A DNA stretch of 6,425 nucleotides from Eubacteriales bacterium (GCA_030695285.1 JAUYTF010000490.1:1-6425), one strand, 5' to 3'. Counted from the stretch's first letter, positions 1-6,425 are shown. Translations and numbers: made by a program. Notes: generated by a model not told the origin, from the sequence alone.

Positions 1-91
1 CGGTGAAACGGACGCCTTGGAGTTTTTGCGCATCCTGAAAAAGATCGCCGAGCACCCACCGGAAGAATTTTTTGCGCACGATCCTGCATAA
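1..91 (+). CDS. C-terminal end of a probable MarR-family transcriptional regulator (partial)
   Basis: Only the last 29 codons and a TAA stop (89-91) are present; the reading frame starts at base 2 and enters from the left edge. The visible tail reads GETDALEFLRILKKIAEHPP followed by EEFFAHDPA. The acidic-helical pattern 'GExDAxxFLRILKKI' resembles the C-terminal dimerisation helix of MarR regulators that precede paired ABC exporters in Clostridia (family knowledge, from memory). Its position, same strand and 69 bases before an exporter pair, supports a local regulator, probably a repressor responding to a substrate of the pump. The DNA-binding domain lies outside the window, so the family call rests on a short tail and on context. 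Another small protein ending in an amphipathic helix remains possible. Confidence 0.5.
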   Translation, partial: GETDALEFLRILKKIAEHPPEEFFAHDPA

Positions 92-127
92 AAAAGACCT
101 TTGTTGCGTCCTATGCCTAACTCCATT

Positions 128-137
128 ACTATCTAGT
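128..137. promoter_or_regulatory. Short palindrome ACTA-TC-TAGT upstream of the exporter operon (possible operator half)
   Basis: The sequence shows an inverted repeat with perfect 4-bp arms and a 2-bp centre, in the 69-base gap between the putative regulator and the first ABC gene, 23 bases before its start codon. MarR-family proteins bind short, AT-rich imperfect palindromes, so the place is right. The repeat is so short that chance is a serious alternative. No convincing -35/-10 pair with normal spacing is visible nearby: TTGCGT (104-109) and TACTAT (127-132) are 17 bases apart but match the consensus poorly. The ABC genes may instead be read through from the regulator gene. Confidence 0.15.
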
Positions 138-147
138 GCCATTATAT

Positions 148-154
148 AAAGGAG
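148..154 (+). promoter_or_regulatory. Ribosome binding site AAAGGAG for the first ABC gene
   Basis: AAAGGAG lies six bases before the ATG at 161, which is good spacing for a Firmicute Shine-Dalgarno. It fixes the start of the first exporter subunit at 161, and the resulting N-terminus matches the usual start of this half-transporter family. Confidence 0.8.
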
Positions 155-160
155 AACTAC

Positions 161-1921
161 ATGTTTCGTTTGCTCAAACGCCTGAAAACAGCCGAGTGGC
201 TGCAGGCGCTCGTCAGCCTTGCGTTCATCGTTGCGCAGGTTTGGCTGGACTTAAAACTGCCGGACTATATGTCCGAAATCACGCGCATGACGCAGACCCC
301 CGGCAGCGCGATTTCCGATATCTGGCTCGCAGGCGGCAAAATGCTGCTCTGCGCGCTGGGCAGCGTCGCCTCGGCGGTGATCGTAGGCTTCCTTGCCTCG
401 CGCATCGCTGCCTCGTTCTGCCAACGCATCCGCAGCCAGCTGTTTACCAAGGTAGACTCTTTCTCCATGGAGGAGATCAACCGCTTCTCGACGGACAGCC
501 TGATCACACGCTCCACCAACGACATCACGCAGGTGCAGATGCTCATCACAATGGGCCTGCAGATGATCGTCAAAGCGCCCATCATGGTGATTTGGGCGGT
601 GAGCAAGATCGCCGGAAAAGGCCTAGAATGGTCGCTGGCCACGGGTGTTACCGTGCTGATTATGATCGCGGTCATCTCGGTGATGGTGGTGCTCGTGCTG
701 CCGAAATTCCGCCAGATGCAGACGCTGACCGATAACCTCACCCGCGTGACCCGCGAAAACCTGACCGGCCTTCGCGTGGTGCGGGCCTATAACGCCGAGC
801 CGTATCAGGAGCAGAAGTTTGAAATTGCCAACGCGGAGCTCACTGCTACCCAGCTCTTCACCAACCGCGGCATGGCGATCATGATGCCGATTATCTCCAC
901 GCTCATGAGCGCTCTAACCCTCGCGATCTACTGGATCGGCGCCATGCTCATCAACAGCGCGGGGCTGATGGACCGGCTCACGCTGTTTTCCAACATGGTG
1001 GTCTTCTCCGCCTATGCCATGCAGGTGATCATGTCGTTTATGATGCTGGTGTTGATCTTCGTGCTCTGGCCGCGCGCCTCCGTCTCCGCCAAGCGCATCA
1101 ATGAGGTGCTGGAGACAGAGCCCTCCATTCTCGACGGAACGCGCACCGAAGGGGAAACGGGCAAGCTCGGCGAAGTCGAGTTCCGCAACGTGAGCTTCCG
1201 CTATCCGGGTGCCGCGGACGATGTGCTCGGTGACATCAGCTTCTCCGCAAAGCAGGGCGAAGTCGTCGCCTTCATCGGTTCCACCGGCAGCGGCAAGAGT
1301 ACGCTCATTAATCTCATCCCCCGCTTTTACGACACCACGGCGGGCGATGTGCTGGTTGGCGGCGTGAACGTAAGAGAATACACACAGGACGCGCTGCACA
1401 ACAAGATCGGCTACGTACCGCAAAAAGCGGTCACGTTCCGCGGCACGGTCTCAAGCAACATCGCCTACGGTGACAACGGGAAAACGCCCGCAATGGCGGA
1501 TGAAATCGCTACCGCAATGCGCATCGCGCAGGGCGCGGGCTTCGTCGAACAGATGGAAGGGCAGTACGACGCGGAAATCGCGCAGGGCGGTTCCAACCTC
1601 TCCGGCGGACAGAAGCAGCGCCTCGCCATCGCGAGAGCCGTCTGCCGAAAGCCGGAAATCTATATCTTTGACGATAGCTTTTCCGCGCTGGACTATAAGA
1701 CCGACCGCGCGCTGAGAACCGCGCTCCGGCGCGAGACGGCGGGCGTCACAAGCTTGATCGTGGCGCAGCGCATCGGCACCATACTCGATGCCGACCGGAT
1801 CATCGTGCTCAATGAAGGCCAGATCGTAGGAAACGGCTCGCACAAAGAACTGCTGAAAACATGCGAAGTCTATCAGGAAATCGCCATGTCGCAGCTGAGC
1901 GAGGAGGAACTGTCCGCATGA
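161..1921 (+). CDS. ABC exporter half-transporter, degenerate-site subunit of a heterodimer (TM287/BmrC-like)
   Basis: This 586-residue type I ABC exporter subunit sits in the cytoplasmic membrane. Six predicted membrane segments lie at about residues 14-33, 55-80, 128-148, 156-180, 238-266 and 275-303. The nucleotide-binding domain runs from about 337 to 575. It carries an A-loop Tyr348, Walker A GSTGSGKST (373-381), Q-loop Gln421, signature LSGGQ (480-484), Walker B IYIFDD (500-505) and D-loop SALD (508-511). Two catalytic positions are changed: Asp505 replaces the catalytic Glu, and Gln536 (in AQR) replaces the switch His. This is the known pattern of the degenerate subunit in heterodimeric exporters such as TM287/288 and BmrCD. 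The partner gene overlaps its stop by four bases (ATGA). Drug or peptide export is the usual family role, but the substrate cannot be read from the sequence. The start at 161 has a good ribosome binding site and the length is normal. Confidence 0.95.
   Translation: MFRLLKRLKTAEWLQALVSLAFIVAQVWLDLKLPDYMSEITRMTQTPGSAISDIWLAGGKMLLCALGSVASAVIVGFLASRIAASFCQRIRSQLFTKVDSFSMEEINRFSTDSLITRSTNDITQVQMLITMGLQMIVKAPIMVIWAVSKIAGKGLEWSLATGVTVLIMIAVISVMVVLVLPKFRQMQTLTDNLTRVTRENLTGLRVVRAYNAEPYQEQKFEIANAELTATQLFTNRGMAIMMPIISTLMSALTLAIYWIGAMLINSAGLMDRLTLFSNMVVFSAYAMQVIMSFMMLVLIFVLWPRASVSAKRINEVLETEPSILDGTRTEGETGKLGEVEFRNVSFRYPGAADDVLGDISFSAKQGEVVAFIGSTGSGKSTLINLIPRFYDTTAGDVLVGGVNVREYTQDALHNKIGYVPQKAVTFRGTVSSNIAYGDNGKTPAMADEIATAMRIAQGAGFVEQMEGQYDAEIAQGGSNLSGGQKQRLAIARAVCRKPEIYIFDDSFSALDYKTDRALRTALRRETAGVTSLIVAQRIGTILDADRIIVLNEGQIVGNGSHKELLKTCEVYQEIAMSQLSEEELSA
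1902..1921 (+). promoter_or_regulatory. AGGAGG ribosome binding site and ATGA stop/start overlap coupling the two ABC genes
   Basis: AGGAGG (1902-1907) lies inside the last codons of the first ABC gene, ten bases before the ATG at 1918. That ATG overlaps the TGA stop of the first gene (1919-1921) as ATGA. The arrangement implies translational coupling, which fits subunits needed in equal amounts. It also decides the start of the second gene: an earlier in-frame ATG at 1861 would overlap the first gene by 61 bases and has no comparable site. Confidence 0.85.
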
Positions 1922-3792
1922 GCGATACCAGAGAAGAATCACGCCCGAGAGCAAATGAGTACGGACGCGGCGGCATGGGCGGCGGCCCCGGGCGCGCCAT
2001 GAGCATGCCCGTGGAAAAACCCAAAGACTTCAACACGACCATGAAAAAGCTGCTTGCTTACTGCAAGCGCTATATCACCGCCATTTCAATCGCGCTGGTT
2101 GCGGCGGTGGGCGGAACCATGCTCCAGATCGCAGGGCCGGATCGGCTCAGGACCCTGACCAACGAGATCATGAAGGGGCTGCCCTCATTGGTCAACGGAA
2201 AGCCCGTGCTGGACTCGATCGACATGAGCGCGATTTCCACAATCGCCCTGACACTCGCCGCGCTGTATGCGTTTTCGTTTCTGCTCAACCTCCTGCAGAG
2301 CCAGATTATGGCGATCGTCACCCAGCGCATCTCCAAGCGGATGCGCACGGATATTTCGCAGAAGATCAACCGCCTGCCGCTGAAATATTTTGACTCCACG
2401 AGCTACGGCAACGTGCTCAGCCACGTGACCAACGACGTAGATGCCATCGGGCAGACGCTCAGCCAGAGCCTCGGCACGCTGATCACCGCGATCACCATGC
2501 TATTAGGTTCGCTCGTGATGATGCTTCTCAATAGTTGGATTCTCGCGCTGACTGCGATTGGCGCAAGCCTCATCGGCTTTGTGCTGATGATGGTGATCAT
2601 GAAGCATTCGCAGAAATATTTTTCCGAGCAGCAAAAAGAGCTCGGAAGAATCAACGGGCACATAGAAGAGGTTTACAGCGGCCACAACATCGTTAAGGTG
2701 TACAACGGCAGTAAAGAGGCGAAACGGGTGTTTGAAGAGAGCAATGCAACGCTCTATCACAGCGCCTGGAAGTCTCAGTTTCTCTCCGGCCTCATGATGC
2801 CGGTGATGGGATTTGTCGGCAATCTCGGCTATGTGGCGGTCTGTGTCGTCGGCTCGGTGCTGGCGGTGCAGGGAACCATCACGTTCGGGGTCATCGTCGC
2901 GTTCATGATGTATGTGCGCCTCTTTACCCAGCCGCTCTCGCAGATCGCGCAGTCGATGAACAATCTCCAGCGCACCGCCGCCGCGAGCGAGCGCGTCTTT
3001 ACGCTGCTAGACGAGCCGGAGCTGGAGCGCGAGGACGAGAAGAAGCCGCTGCTAGCAAACATCGACGGTAGCGTCGCCTTTGAGCACGTAAAGTTTGGCT
3101 ATTCGCCAAACAAGCCCGTCATTCACGACTTCTCCGCGCGCGTCAAGCCCGGGCAGAAGATTGCCATCGTCGGCCCAACGGGAGCTGGCAAGACCACCAT
3201 GGTCAACCTCTTGATGCGCTTTTACGAGCTGGACGGCGGCGAGATTCGGATCGATAACATCCCCATCCAGCGCGTCCCGCGCGAAAATGTACATGCGCAG
3301 TTTGGCATGGTGTTGCAGGATACGTGGCTCTTTGAGGGCACGATCCGCGAGAACATCGTCTACAGCAAGCCTGATGTGACGGATCAAGAGGTCATCGACG
3401 CCTGCAAGACGGTCGGCCTGCATCGCTTCATCAAGACGCTGCCCAAGGGATACGACACCGTGCTCAACGATAAGGCGAGCCTCTCTGAGGGGCAAAAGCA
3501 ACTCTTGACTATTGCGCGCGCGATGATTCAAAACGCACCGCTGCTGATTCTCGACGAGGCGACAAGCTCTGTCGATACCCGAACGGAGCGCATGGTGCAG
3601 CAGGCGATGGATCGCCTCACCACCGGCAGAACGTCGTTCGTAATTGCGCACCGGCTCTCGACCATCAAGAACGCAGACCTCATCCTCGTGATGAAGGACG
3701 GCGACATCATCGAGAGCGGCAGCCACAAGGAGCTGCTCGAAAAAGGCGGCTTCTATGCCGAGCTGTACAACAGCCAGTTCGAGGCAGCTTAA
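1918..3792 (+). CDS. ABC exporter half-transporter, catalytic subunit of a heterodimer (TM288/BmrD-like)
   Basis: This 624-residue type I ABC exporter subunit is the partner of the preceding gene. A hydrophilic Gly/Met/Arg-rich leader (about residues 1-35) precedes six predicted membrane segments at about 50-72, 105-135, 182-205, 207-228, 288-317 and 319-345. A roughly 33-residue outward loop lies between the first two, as is usual for this subfamily. The ATPase domain (about 383-620) has A-loop Tyr395, Walker A GPTGAGKTT (419-427), Q-loop Gln467, Walker B LLILDE (542-547) with catalytic Glu547, D-loop SSVD (550-553) and switch His578. Its signature is LSEGQ (522-526), departing from LSGGQ. 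In a head-to-tail dimer, its Walker motifs pair with the intact signature of the first subunit to form the working ATP site, and its altered signature completes the degenerate one. Transcription ends at the hairpin 17 bases after the TAA. The substrate is unknown; multidrug-type export is the default inference. Confidence 0.95.
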   Translation: MSDTREESRPRANEYGRGGMGGGPGRAMSMPVEKPKDFNTTMKKLLAYCKRYITAISIALVAAVGGTMLQIAGPDRLRTLTNEIMKGLPSLVNGKPVLDSIDMSAISTIALTLAALYAFSFLLNLLQSQIMAIVTQRISKRMRTDISQKINRLPLKYFDSTSYGNVLSHVTNDVDAIGQTLSQSLGTLITAITMLLGSLVMMLLNSWILALTAIGASLIGFVLMMVIMKHSQKYFSEQQKELGRINGHIEEVYSGHNIVKVYNGSKEAKRVFEESNATLYHSAWKSQFLSGLMMPVMGFVGNLGYVAVCVVGSVLAVQGTITFGVIVAFMMYVRLFTQPLSQIAQSMNNLQRTAAASERVFTLLDEPELEREDEKKPLLANIDGSVAFEHVKFGYSPNKPVIHDFSARVKPGQKIAIVGPTGAGKTTMVNLLMRFYELDGGEIRIDNIPIQRVPRENVHAQFGMVLQDTWLFEGTIRENIVYSKPDVTDQEVIDACKTVGLHRFIKTLPKGYDTVLNDKASLSEGQKQLLTIARAMIQNAPLLILDEATSSVDTRTERMVQQAMDRLTTGRTSFVIAHRLSTIKNADLILVMKDGDIIESGSHKELLEKGGFYAELYNSQFEAA

Positions 3793-3808
3793 AAACACAG
3801 AGCAACAC

Positions 3809-3841
3809 AAAAGCGCTTGGGAAAAACCCAAGCGCTTTTTT
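3809..3841. terminator. Bidirectional intrinsic terminator between convergent genes
   Basis: A perfect 13-bp inverted repeat (AAAAGCGCTTGGG, 3809-3821, with its complement at 3827-3839) encloses a five-A loop. On the plus strand the stem runs into six T (3836-3841), a classic Rho-independent terminator for the ABC operon. On the minus strand the same stem ends in four T, and it begins 14 bases beyond the TAA of the convergent carB-dapF frame (3855-3857), so it probably terminates that transcript too, perhaps less efficiently. It fills essentially the whole gap between the two genes. Confidence 0.93.
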
Positions 3842-3854
3842 ACGCGATCTTTCG

Positions 3855-4694
3855 TTATAGTTCCACAATGCCCTCAAAGTTCTTTTTTGCGTCGCCGGTC
3901 ATAAAGACGGTCTCGTCGGTATAGCGCACCAGCAGATCCCCGCCGCGCAGGCGGACGGTGATATCCTCGCCCTTGGTGCAAAACCCGTTTTCCGTGGCGG
4001 CGACCACCGCGGCGCAGGCGCCCGTGCCGCAGGCGAGCGTCTCCCCGCTGCCGCGCTCCCAAACACGCATCTTGAGCGTATGGCCATCCAGCGCCTGCAC
4101 GAACTCGACATTCACGCGATCGGGGAAGATCGGCGCGGTCTCGATACAGGGGCCGATCTTCTCGATGTCCAATAGATCAGGATAGTCGCAAAAGACCACG
4201 CAGTGTGGATTGCCCATCGAGACGCAGGTGATGTTGTATGCTTGTTCGTCGATTTCGACGAGCCGCGAGACAATCTTCTCGCCGCTGAGCCGCACGGGGA
4301 TGTGCTCCGGGCGCAGCTCCGCTTTCCCCATGTCCACGGTGACGGATTTCACCTTGCCGCCGCGCACATAGAGCTTGAGGTGTTTGATGCCGCTCTTAGT
4401 TTCAATGGTAAGCTCTGTTCGATCTGTCATGCCGTTGTCGTAGAGATATTTCCCCACGCAGCGGATGCCGTTGCCGCACATCTTTCCCTCGCTGCCGTCA
4501 CGGTTGAAGATGCGCATCTTCGCGTCAGCACTTGCGGACGGCTCGATGAGGATGATGCCGTCCCCGCCGATGCCCGCGTGCGCTTCGGAAAGATAGACGC
4601 TCAGCGACTCCGGCGCGTCAATCTGCTGCTCTAGGCAATCGAAGTAGATATAGTCATTGCTGGTTCCGTTCATCTTCGTAAACGGCAGGCGCAT
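3855..4694 (-). other. dapF: Diaminopimelate epimerase domain (DapF) at the C-terminus of the fusion
   Basis: The domain begins at Met576 (codon 4692-4694) with MRLPFTKMNGTSNDYIYFD, the usual DapF opening, and covers about 279 residues, close to the normal 270-280 for the free enzyme. It is complete, with both mirror-image halves. The first catalytic Cys is Cys648 in MCGNGIRC (codon 4476-4478), preceded by IFNRDGSEG. The second is Cys797 in ACGTGACAAV (codon 4029-4031), preceded by ERGSGET. The substrate-binding GNPH (736-739) is also present. DapF isomerises LL-diaminopimelate to the meso form without a cofactor, in the cytosol, for lysine and peptidoglycan synthesis. One departure is GTSND where GxGND is usual near the start. 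All key residues are present, so an active epimerase is likely. Whether it is made only as part of the fusion or also from an internal start at 4694 cannot be told from sequence. Confidence 0.93.
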
Positions 4695-6425
4695 TTTCTC
4701 CGTTCGCATATGGTTGATGTCCACAAGTTCCGTGCTCTGCTGCGAGTAGAGGCTCAGCAGACTGTCCGCCAGCGCGTTTGCGGTGTCCACCGAGGTGATT
4801 GCCGGCACCGCGCGCTCGATGGCTTTTCTGCGGATCTTCACGCTGTCCCGCGAGGGTAATCTGCCCTTCGACGAGGTTGAGAGGATATAATCGATCTTCC
4901 CGCTCTCGATCAAAGTAAGAATATTATCCTCCGATGATTCATGTAACTTATCGACCTCGTTCACCTTCATTTGTGCCTTTTGCAGTACCGCCGCCGTGCC
5001 CTTGGTGGCGTAGAGCGTAAAGCCCAGCTTGAAGAACTTTCGCACCACATCGGTCATCTCCGCCTTGTCCTGATCCCGCACGGTGACGAGCAGTCCTCCG
5101 CGCCGCTTCATATTGTAGCCTGCGGCGACGAGGCCTTTGTAAAGCGCTTCTTCACGCGCTTTGCCGATGCCAAGCACTTCTCCGGTGGATTTCATCTCCG
5201 GGTCGAGCAAAATATCGACATCCGCGAGTTTTTCAAAGGAGAACACAGGTACTTTCACTGCGACATACGGCGGTGTTTTATAAAGCCCCGTGCCAAAGCC
5301 CATGTCGCTTAGCTTTTCGCCCAGCATGGCGCGCGTGGCAAGGTCTACCATCGGCACGCCCGTAACCTTGCTGATATACGGCACCGTGCGCGAGGAACGC
5401 GGGTTGACCTCGATGACGTAGATCTCATTTTCGTAGATGACGTATTGAATGCTGATGAGACCCCGTGTCTCCAGCGCGAGCGCCAGCCTGCAGGAATGAT
5501 CCACCACGCGCTCGATGAGCGGGCCGTTGAGATTCCACGCGGGATAGACCGCGATGGAGTCTCCCGAGTGTACGCCCGCGCGCTCGATGTGCTCCATGAT
5601 GCCGGGGATTAGGATCTCTTCCCCGTCGCAGATGGCGTCCACCTCGATCTCGATGCCCATCAAATATTGGTCGATCAAAACCGGGTTGTCGATGCCTTTT
5701 CTCAGGATAATATCCATGTATTCGCGCACGTCGTCATCCGAAAACGCAATGATCATGTTCTGCCCGCCGAGCACGTAGCTGGGACGAATCAGCACGGGAT
5801 AGCCAAGCGTCTGCGCAGCAGTAAGCGCCTGCTCTTCCGTCTTGACCGTCTTGCCGCGCGGGCGCTTGATATGCAGCTCTTCCAGCAGTGCGTCAAAGCG
5901 CTCCCGATCCTCCGCCGCGTCGATGCTGTCCGCCGGGGTGCCGAGGATGCGCACACCCTGCTCGGAAAGATACCGCGTGAGCTTGATTGCCGTCTGCCCG
6001 CCAAAGGCGACTACCACGCCGTAGGGCTGCTCGGTGTGGATGACGTTCATCACGTCCTCCGGCAGTAGCGGCTCGAAGTAGAGGCGATCTGCGGTGTCGA
6101 AGTCCGTGGACACCGTCTCGGGGTTGTTGTTGACGATGACCACCTCAAAACCAGCCTGCTTGAGTGCCCAGACGCAGTGGACAGAGGCATAATCAAACTC
6201 AATCCCCTGGCCGATGCGGATGGGGCCAGAACCAAACACGATCACGCGGCGCTTGCCCGTGTCGTGCTTTTGCAGGAAGGTGCGTGCTTCGTTTTCACAG
6301 GCGTAGTCCGCGTAAAAATACGGCGTTTGCGCCTCAAACTCCGCCGCGCAGGTGTCCACCATGCGATAGCCCGCATAGAGGTGCTCTTTGACGGGTTCGC
6401 CGCTGATGCGCGCCAGCACGCCATC
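3855..6425 (-). CDS. CarB-DapF fusion: carbamoyl-phosphate synthase large subunit (C-terminal half) joined to diaminopimelate epimerase; 5' end outside window
   Basis: One open frame of 856 codons runs from the right edge to the TAA at 3855-3857. The GTG at 6417-6419 is an internal Val, since the frame is open to 6425 and the protein is already inside CarB there. Numbering from that GTG as residue 1, residues 1 to about 571 align along their length with the second half of E. coli CarB as I recall it: the end of the oligomerisation domain (VDTCAAEF, 21-28), the carbamoyl-phosphate ATP-grasp unit (GSGPIRIGQGIEFDY 63-77, RPSYVLGG 212-219, EHIERAGVHSGDS 276-288, IEVNPR 336-341) and the MGS-like allosteric domain (about 440-560). 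Residues 576-854 are a full DapF. No stop or frameshift separates them. CarB makes carbamoyl phosphate for pyrimidines and arginine; DapF converts LL- to meso-diaminopimelate for lysine and cell wall. About 510 N-terminal residues are missing by comparison with E. coli, giving an expected full length near 1,360-1,370. Fusion after loss of a stop between adjacent genes is my inference. Confidence 0.9.
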   Translation of the reverse strand, partial: DGVLARISGEPVKEHLYAGYRMVDTCAAEFEAQTPYFYADYACENEARTFLQKHDTGKRRVIVFGSGPIRIGQGIEFDYASVHCVWALKQAGFEVVIVNNNPETVSTDFDTADRLYFEPLLPEDVMNVIHTEQPYGVVVAFGGQTAIKLTRYLSEQGVRILGTPADSIDAAEDRERFDALLEELHIKRPRGKTVKTEEQALTAAQTLGYPVLIRPSYVLGGQNMIIAFSDDDVREYMDIILRKGIDNPVLIDQYLMGIEIEVDAICDGEEILIPGIMEHIERAGVHSGDSIAVYPAWNLNGPLIERVVDHSCRLALALETRGLISIQYVIYENEIYVIEVNPRSSRTVPYISKVTGVPMVDLATRAMLGEKLSDMGFGTGLYKTPPYVAVKVPVFSFEKLADVDILLDPEMKSTGEVLGIGKAREEALYKGLVAAGYNMKRRGGLLVTVRDQDKAEMTDVVRKFFKLGFTLYATKGTAAVLQKAQMKVNEVDKLHESSEDNILTLIESGKIDYILSTSSKGRLPSRDSVKIRRKAIERAVPAITSVDTANALADSLLSLYSQQSTELVDINHMRTEKMRLPFTKMNGTSNDYIYFDCLEQQIDAPESLSVYLSEAHAGIGGDGIILIEPSASADAKMRIFNRDGSEGKMCGNGIRCVGKYLYDNGMTDRTELTIETKSGIKHLKLYVRGGKVKSVTVDMGKAELRPEHIPVRLSGEKIVSRLVEIDEQAYNITCVSMGNPHCVVFCDYPDLLDIEKIGPCIETAPIFPDRVNVEFVQALDGHTLKMRVWERGSGETLACGTGACAAVVAATENGFCTKGEDITVRLRGGDLLVRYTDETVFMTGDAKKNFEGIVEL
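4695..6425 (-). other. carB: CarB portion of the fusion: second ATP-grasp domain and MGS-like regulatory domain
   Basis: This segment corresponds roughly to E. coli CarB from residue 510 to its end. ATP and carbamate site residues look intact: Arg212 in RPSYVLGG, Gln325 in SIQYV, and Glu337, Asn339 and Arg341 in IEVNPRSSRT (numbered from the GTG at 6419). The HIERAGVHSGDS loop keeps the Glu and Asp (279, 287) that bind ornithine in E. coli. In the regulatory domain the ATxGTA nucleotide pocket (471-476) and the Lys of VDKLHE (491) are kept. The Asn of the E. coli NTT motif is replaced by Ser514 in LSTSS, so effector response may differ. The segment ends at ELVDINHM (564-571), about where free-standing CarB ends, so it does not look truncated at its C-terminus. 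The carboxyphosphate half and any carA neighbour lie outside the window. Confidence 0.88.

Noticed and set aside
136..735. 199-codon plus-strand frame overlapping the first ABC gene in another frame
   Set aside because: Its translation is a low-complexity Arg/His/Ala/Asp shadow, while the overlapping frame from 161 encodes a clear ABC exporter.
1861..1917. Earlier ATG at 1861 as the start of the second ABC gene
   Set aside because: It would add 19 residues that are an out-of-frame reading of the first gene's end; the ATG at 1918 has AGGAGG at the right distance and an ATGA overlap.
914..1954. Two minus-strand open frames (914-1423 and 1451-1954) opposite the first ABC gene
   Set aside because: They are composition-driven antisense shadows, with Arg/His/Asp-rich translations lacking any recognisable domain and no supporting ribosome binding site.
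3052..3831. 259-codon open frame on the minus strand opposite the second ABC gene
   Set aside because: It lies wholly antisense to well-supported coding sequence and the terminator, its translation resembles no family I know, and long antisense frames are expected in GC-rich genes.
3958..4634. Plus-strand open frames (3958-4185, 4203-4634) opposite the DapF domain
   Set aside because: They are antisense to a domain with both catalytic motifs intact, and neither has a recognisable product.
6417..6419. GTG as a real start of the minus-strand protein
   Set aside because: The frame remains open to the window edge (Asp-Gly before it), and the protein is already within the CarB oligomerisation domain here, so it is an internal Val codon.
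1..6425. CRISPR arrays, tRNA or rRNA genes, insertion sequences, phage genes
   Set aside because: I saw no direct repeat series, cloverleaf, transposase motif or terminal inverted repeats; genes fill nearly the whole window and the only strong hairpin is the terminator.

Overview
The window looks like chromosomal DNA from a GC-rich member of the Clostridia (Firmicutes). This is inferred from the MarR-like tail followed by a paired ABC exporter with the clostridial-style N-termini 'LDLKLPDYMSEI' and a Gly/Met-rich leader, from strong AGGAGG-type ribosome binding sites, and from protein similarity to my recollection of clostridial families. No rRNA, tRNA, CRISPR array, insertion sequence or phage gene is visible.

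Left half, plus strand (1-3841). The window opens in the last 29 codons of a gene whose C-terminus fits a MarR-type winged-helix regulator. After a 69-base gap with a good Shine-Dalgarno come two type I ABC exporter half-transporters, each with six predicted membrane segments followed by a nucleotide-binding domain. They overlap by four bases (ATGA) and are almost certainly translationally coupled partners of one heterodimer. Their motifs are complementary. The first has Asp instead of the catalytic Glu and Gln instead of the switch His, but a perfect LSGGQ. The second has intact Glu and His, but an altered LSEGQ. The dimer should therefore have one working and one degenerate ATP site. A 13-bp perfect hairpin with a T-run closes the operon and also serves the convergent gene.

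Right half, minus strand (3855-6425). One uninterrupted reading frame, cut by the right edge, encodes the C-terminal half of the carbamoyl-phosphate synthase large subunit (CarB: second ATP-grasp unit plus MGS-like allosteric domain). It runs straight on, with no stop, into a complete diaminopimelate epimerase (DapF) of about 279 residues that has both catalytic cysteines. By comparison with E. coli CarB, about 510 N-terminal residues lie outside the window, so the full fusion would be about 1,360-1,370 residues. It would physically join an enzyme of pyrimidine and arginine precursor supply to one of lysine and peptidoglycan precursor supply.

The CarB-DapF fusion is the main point of interest. 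The exporter operon is a well-known type, but it shows its division of labour clearly in the sequence.
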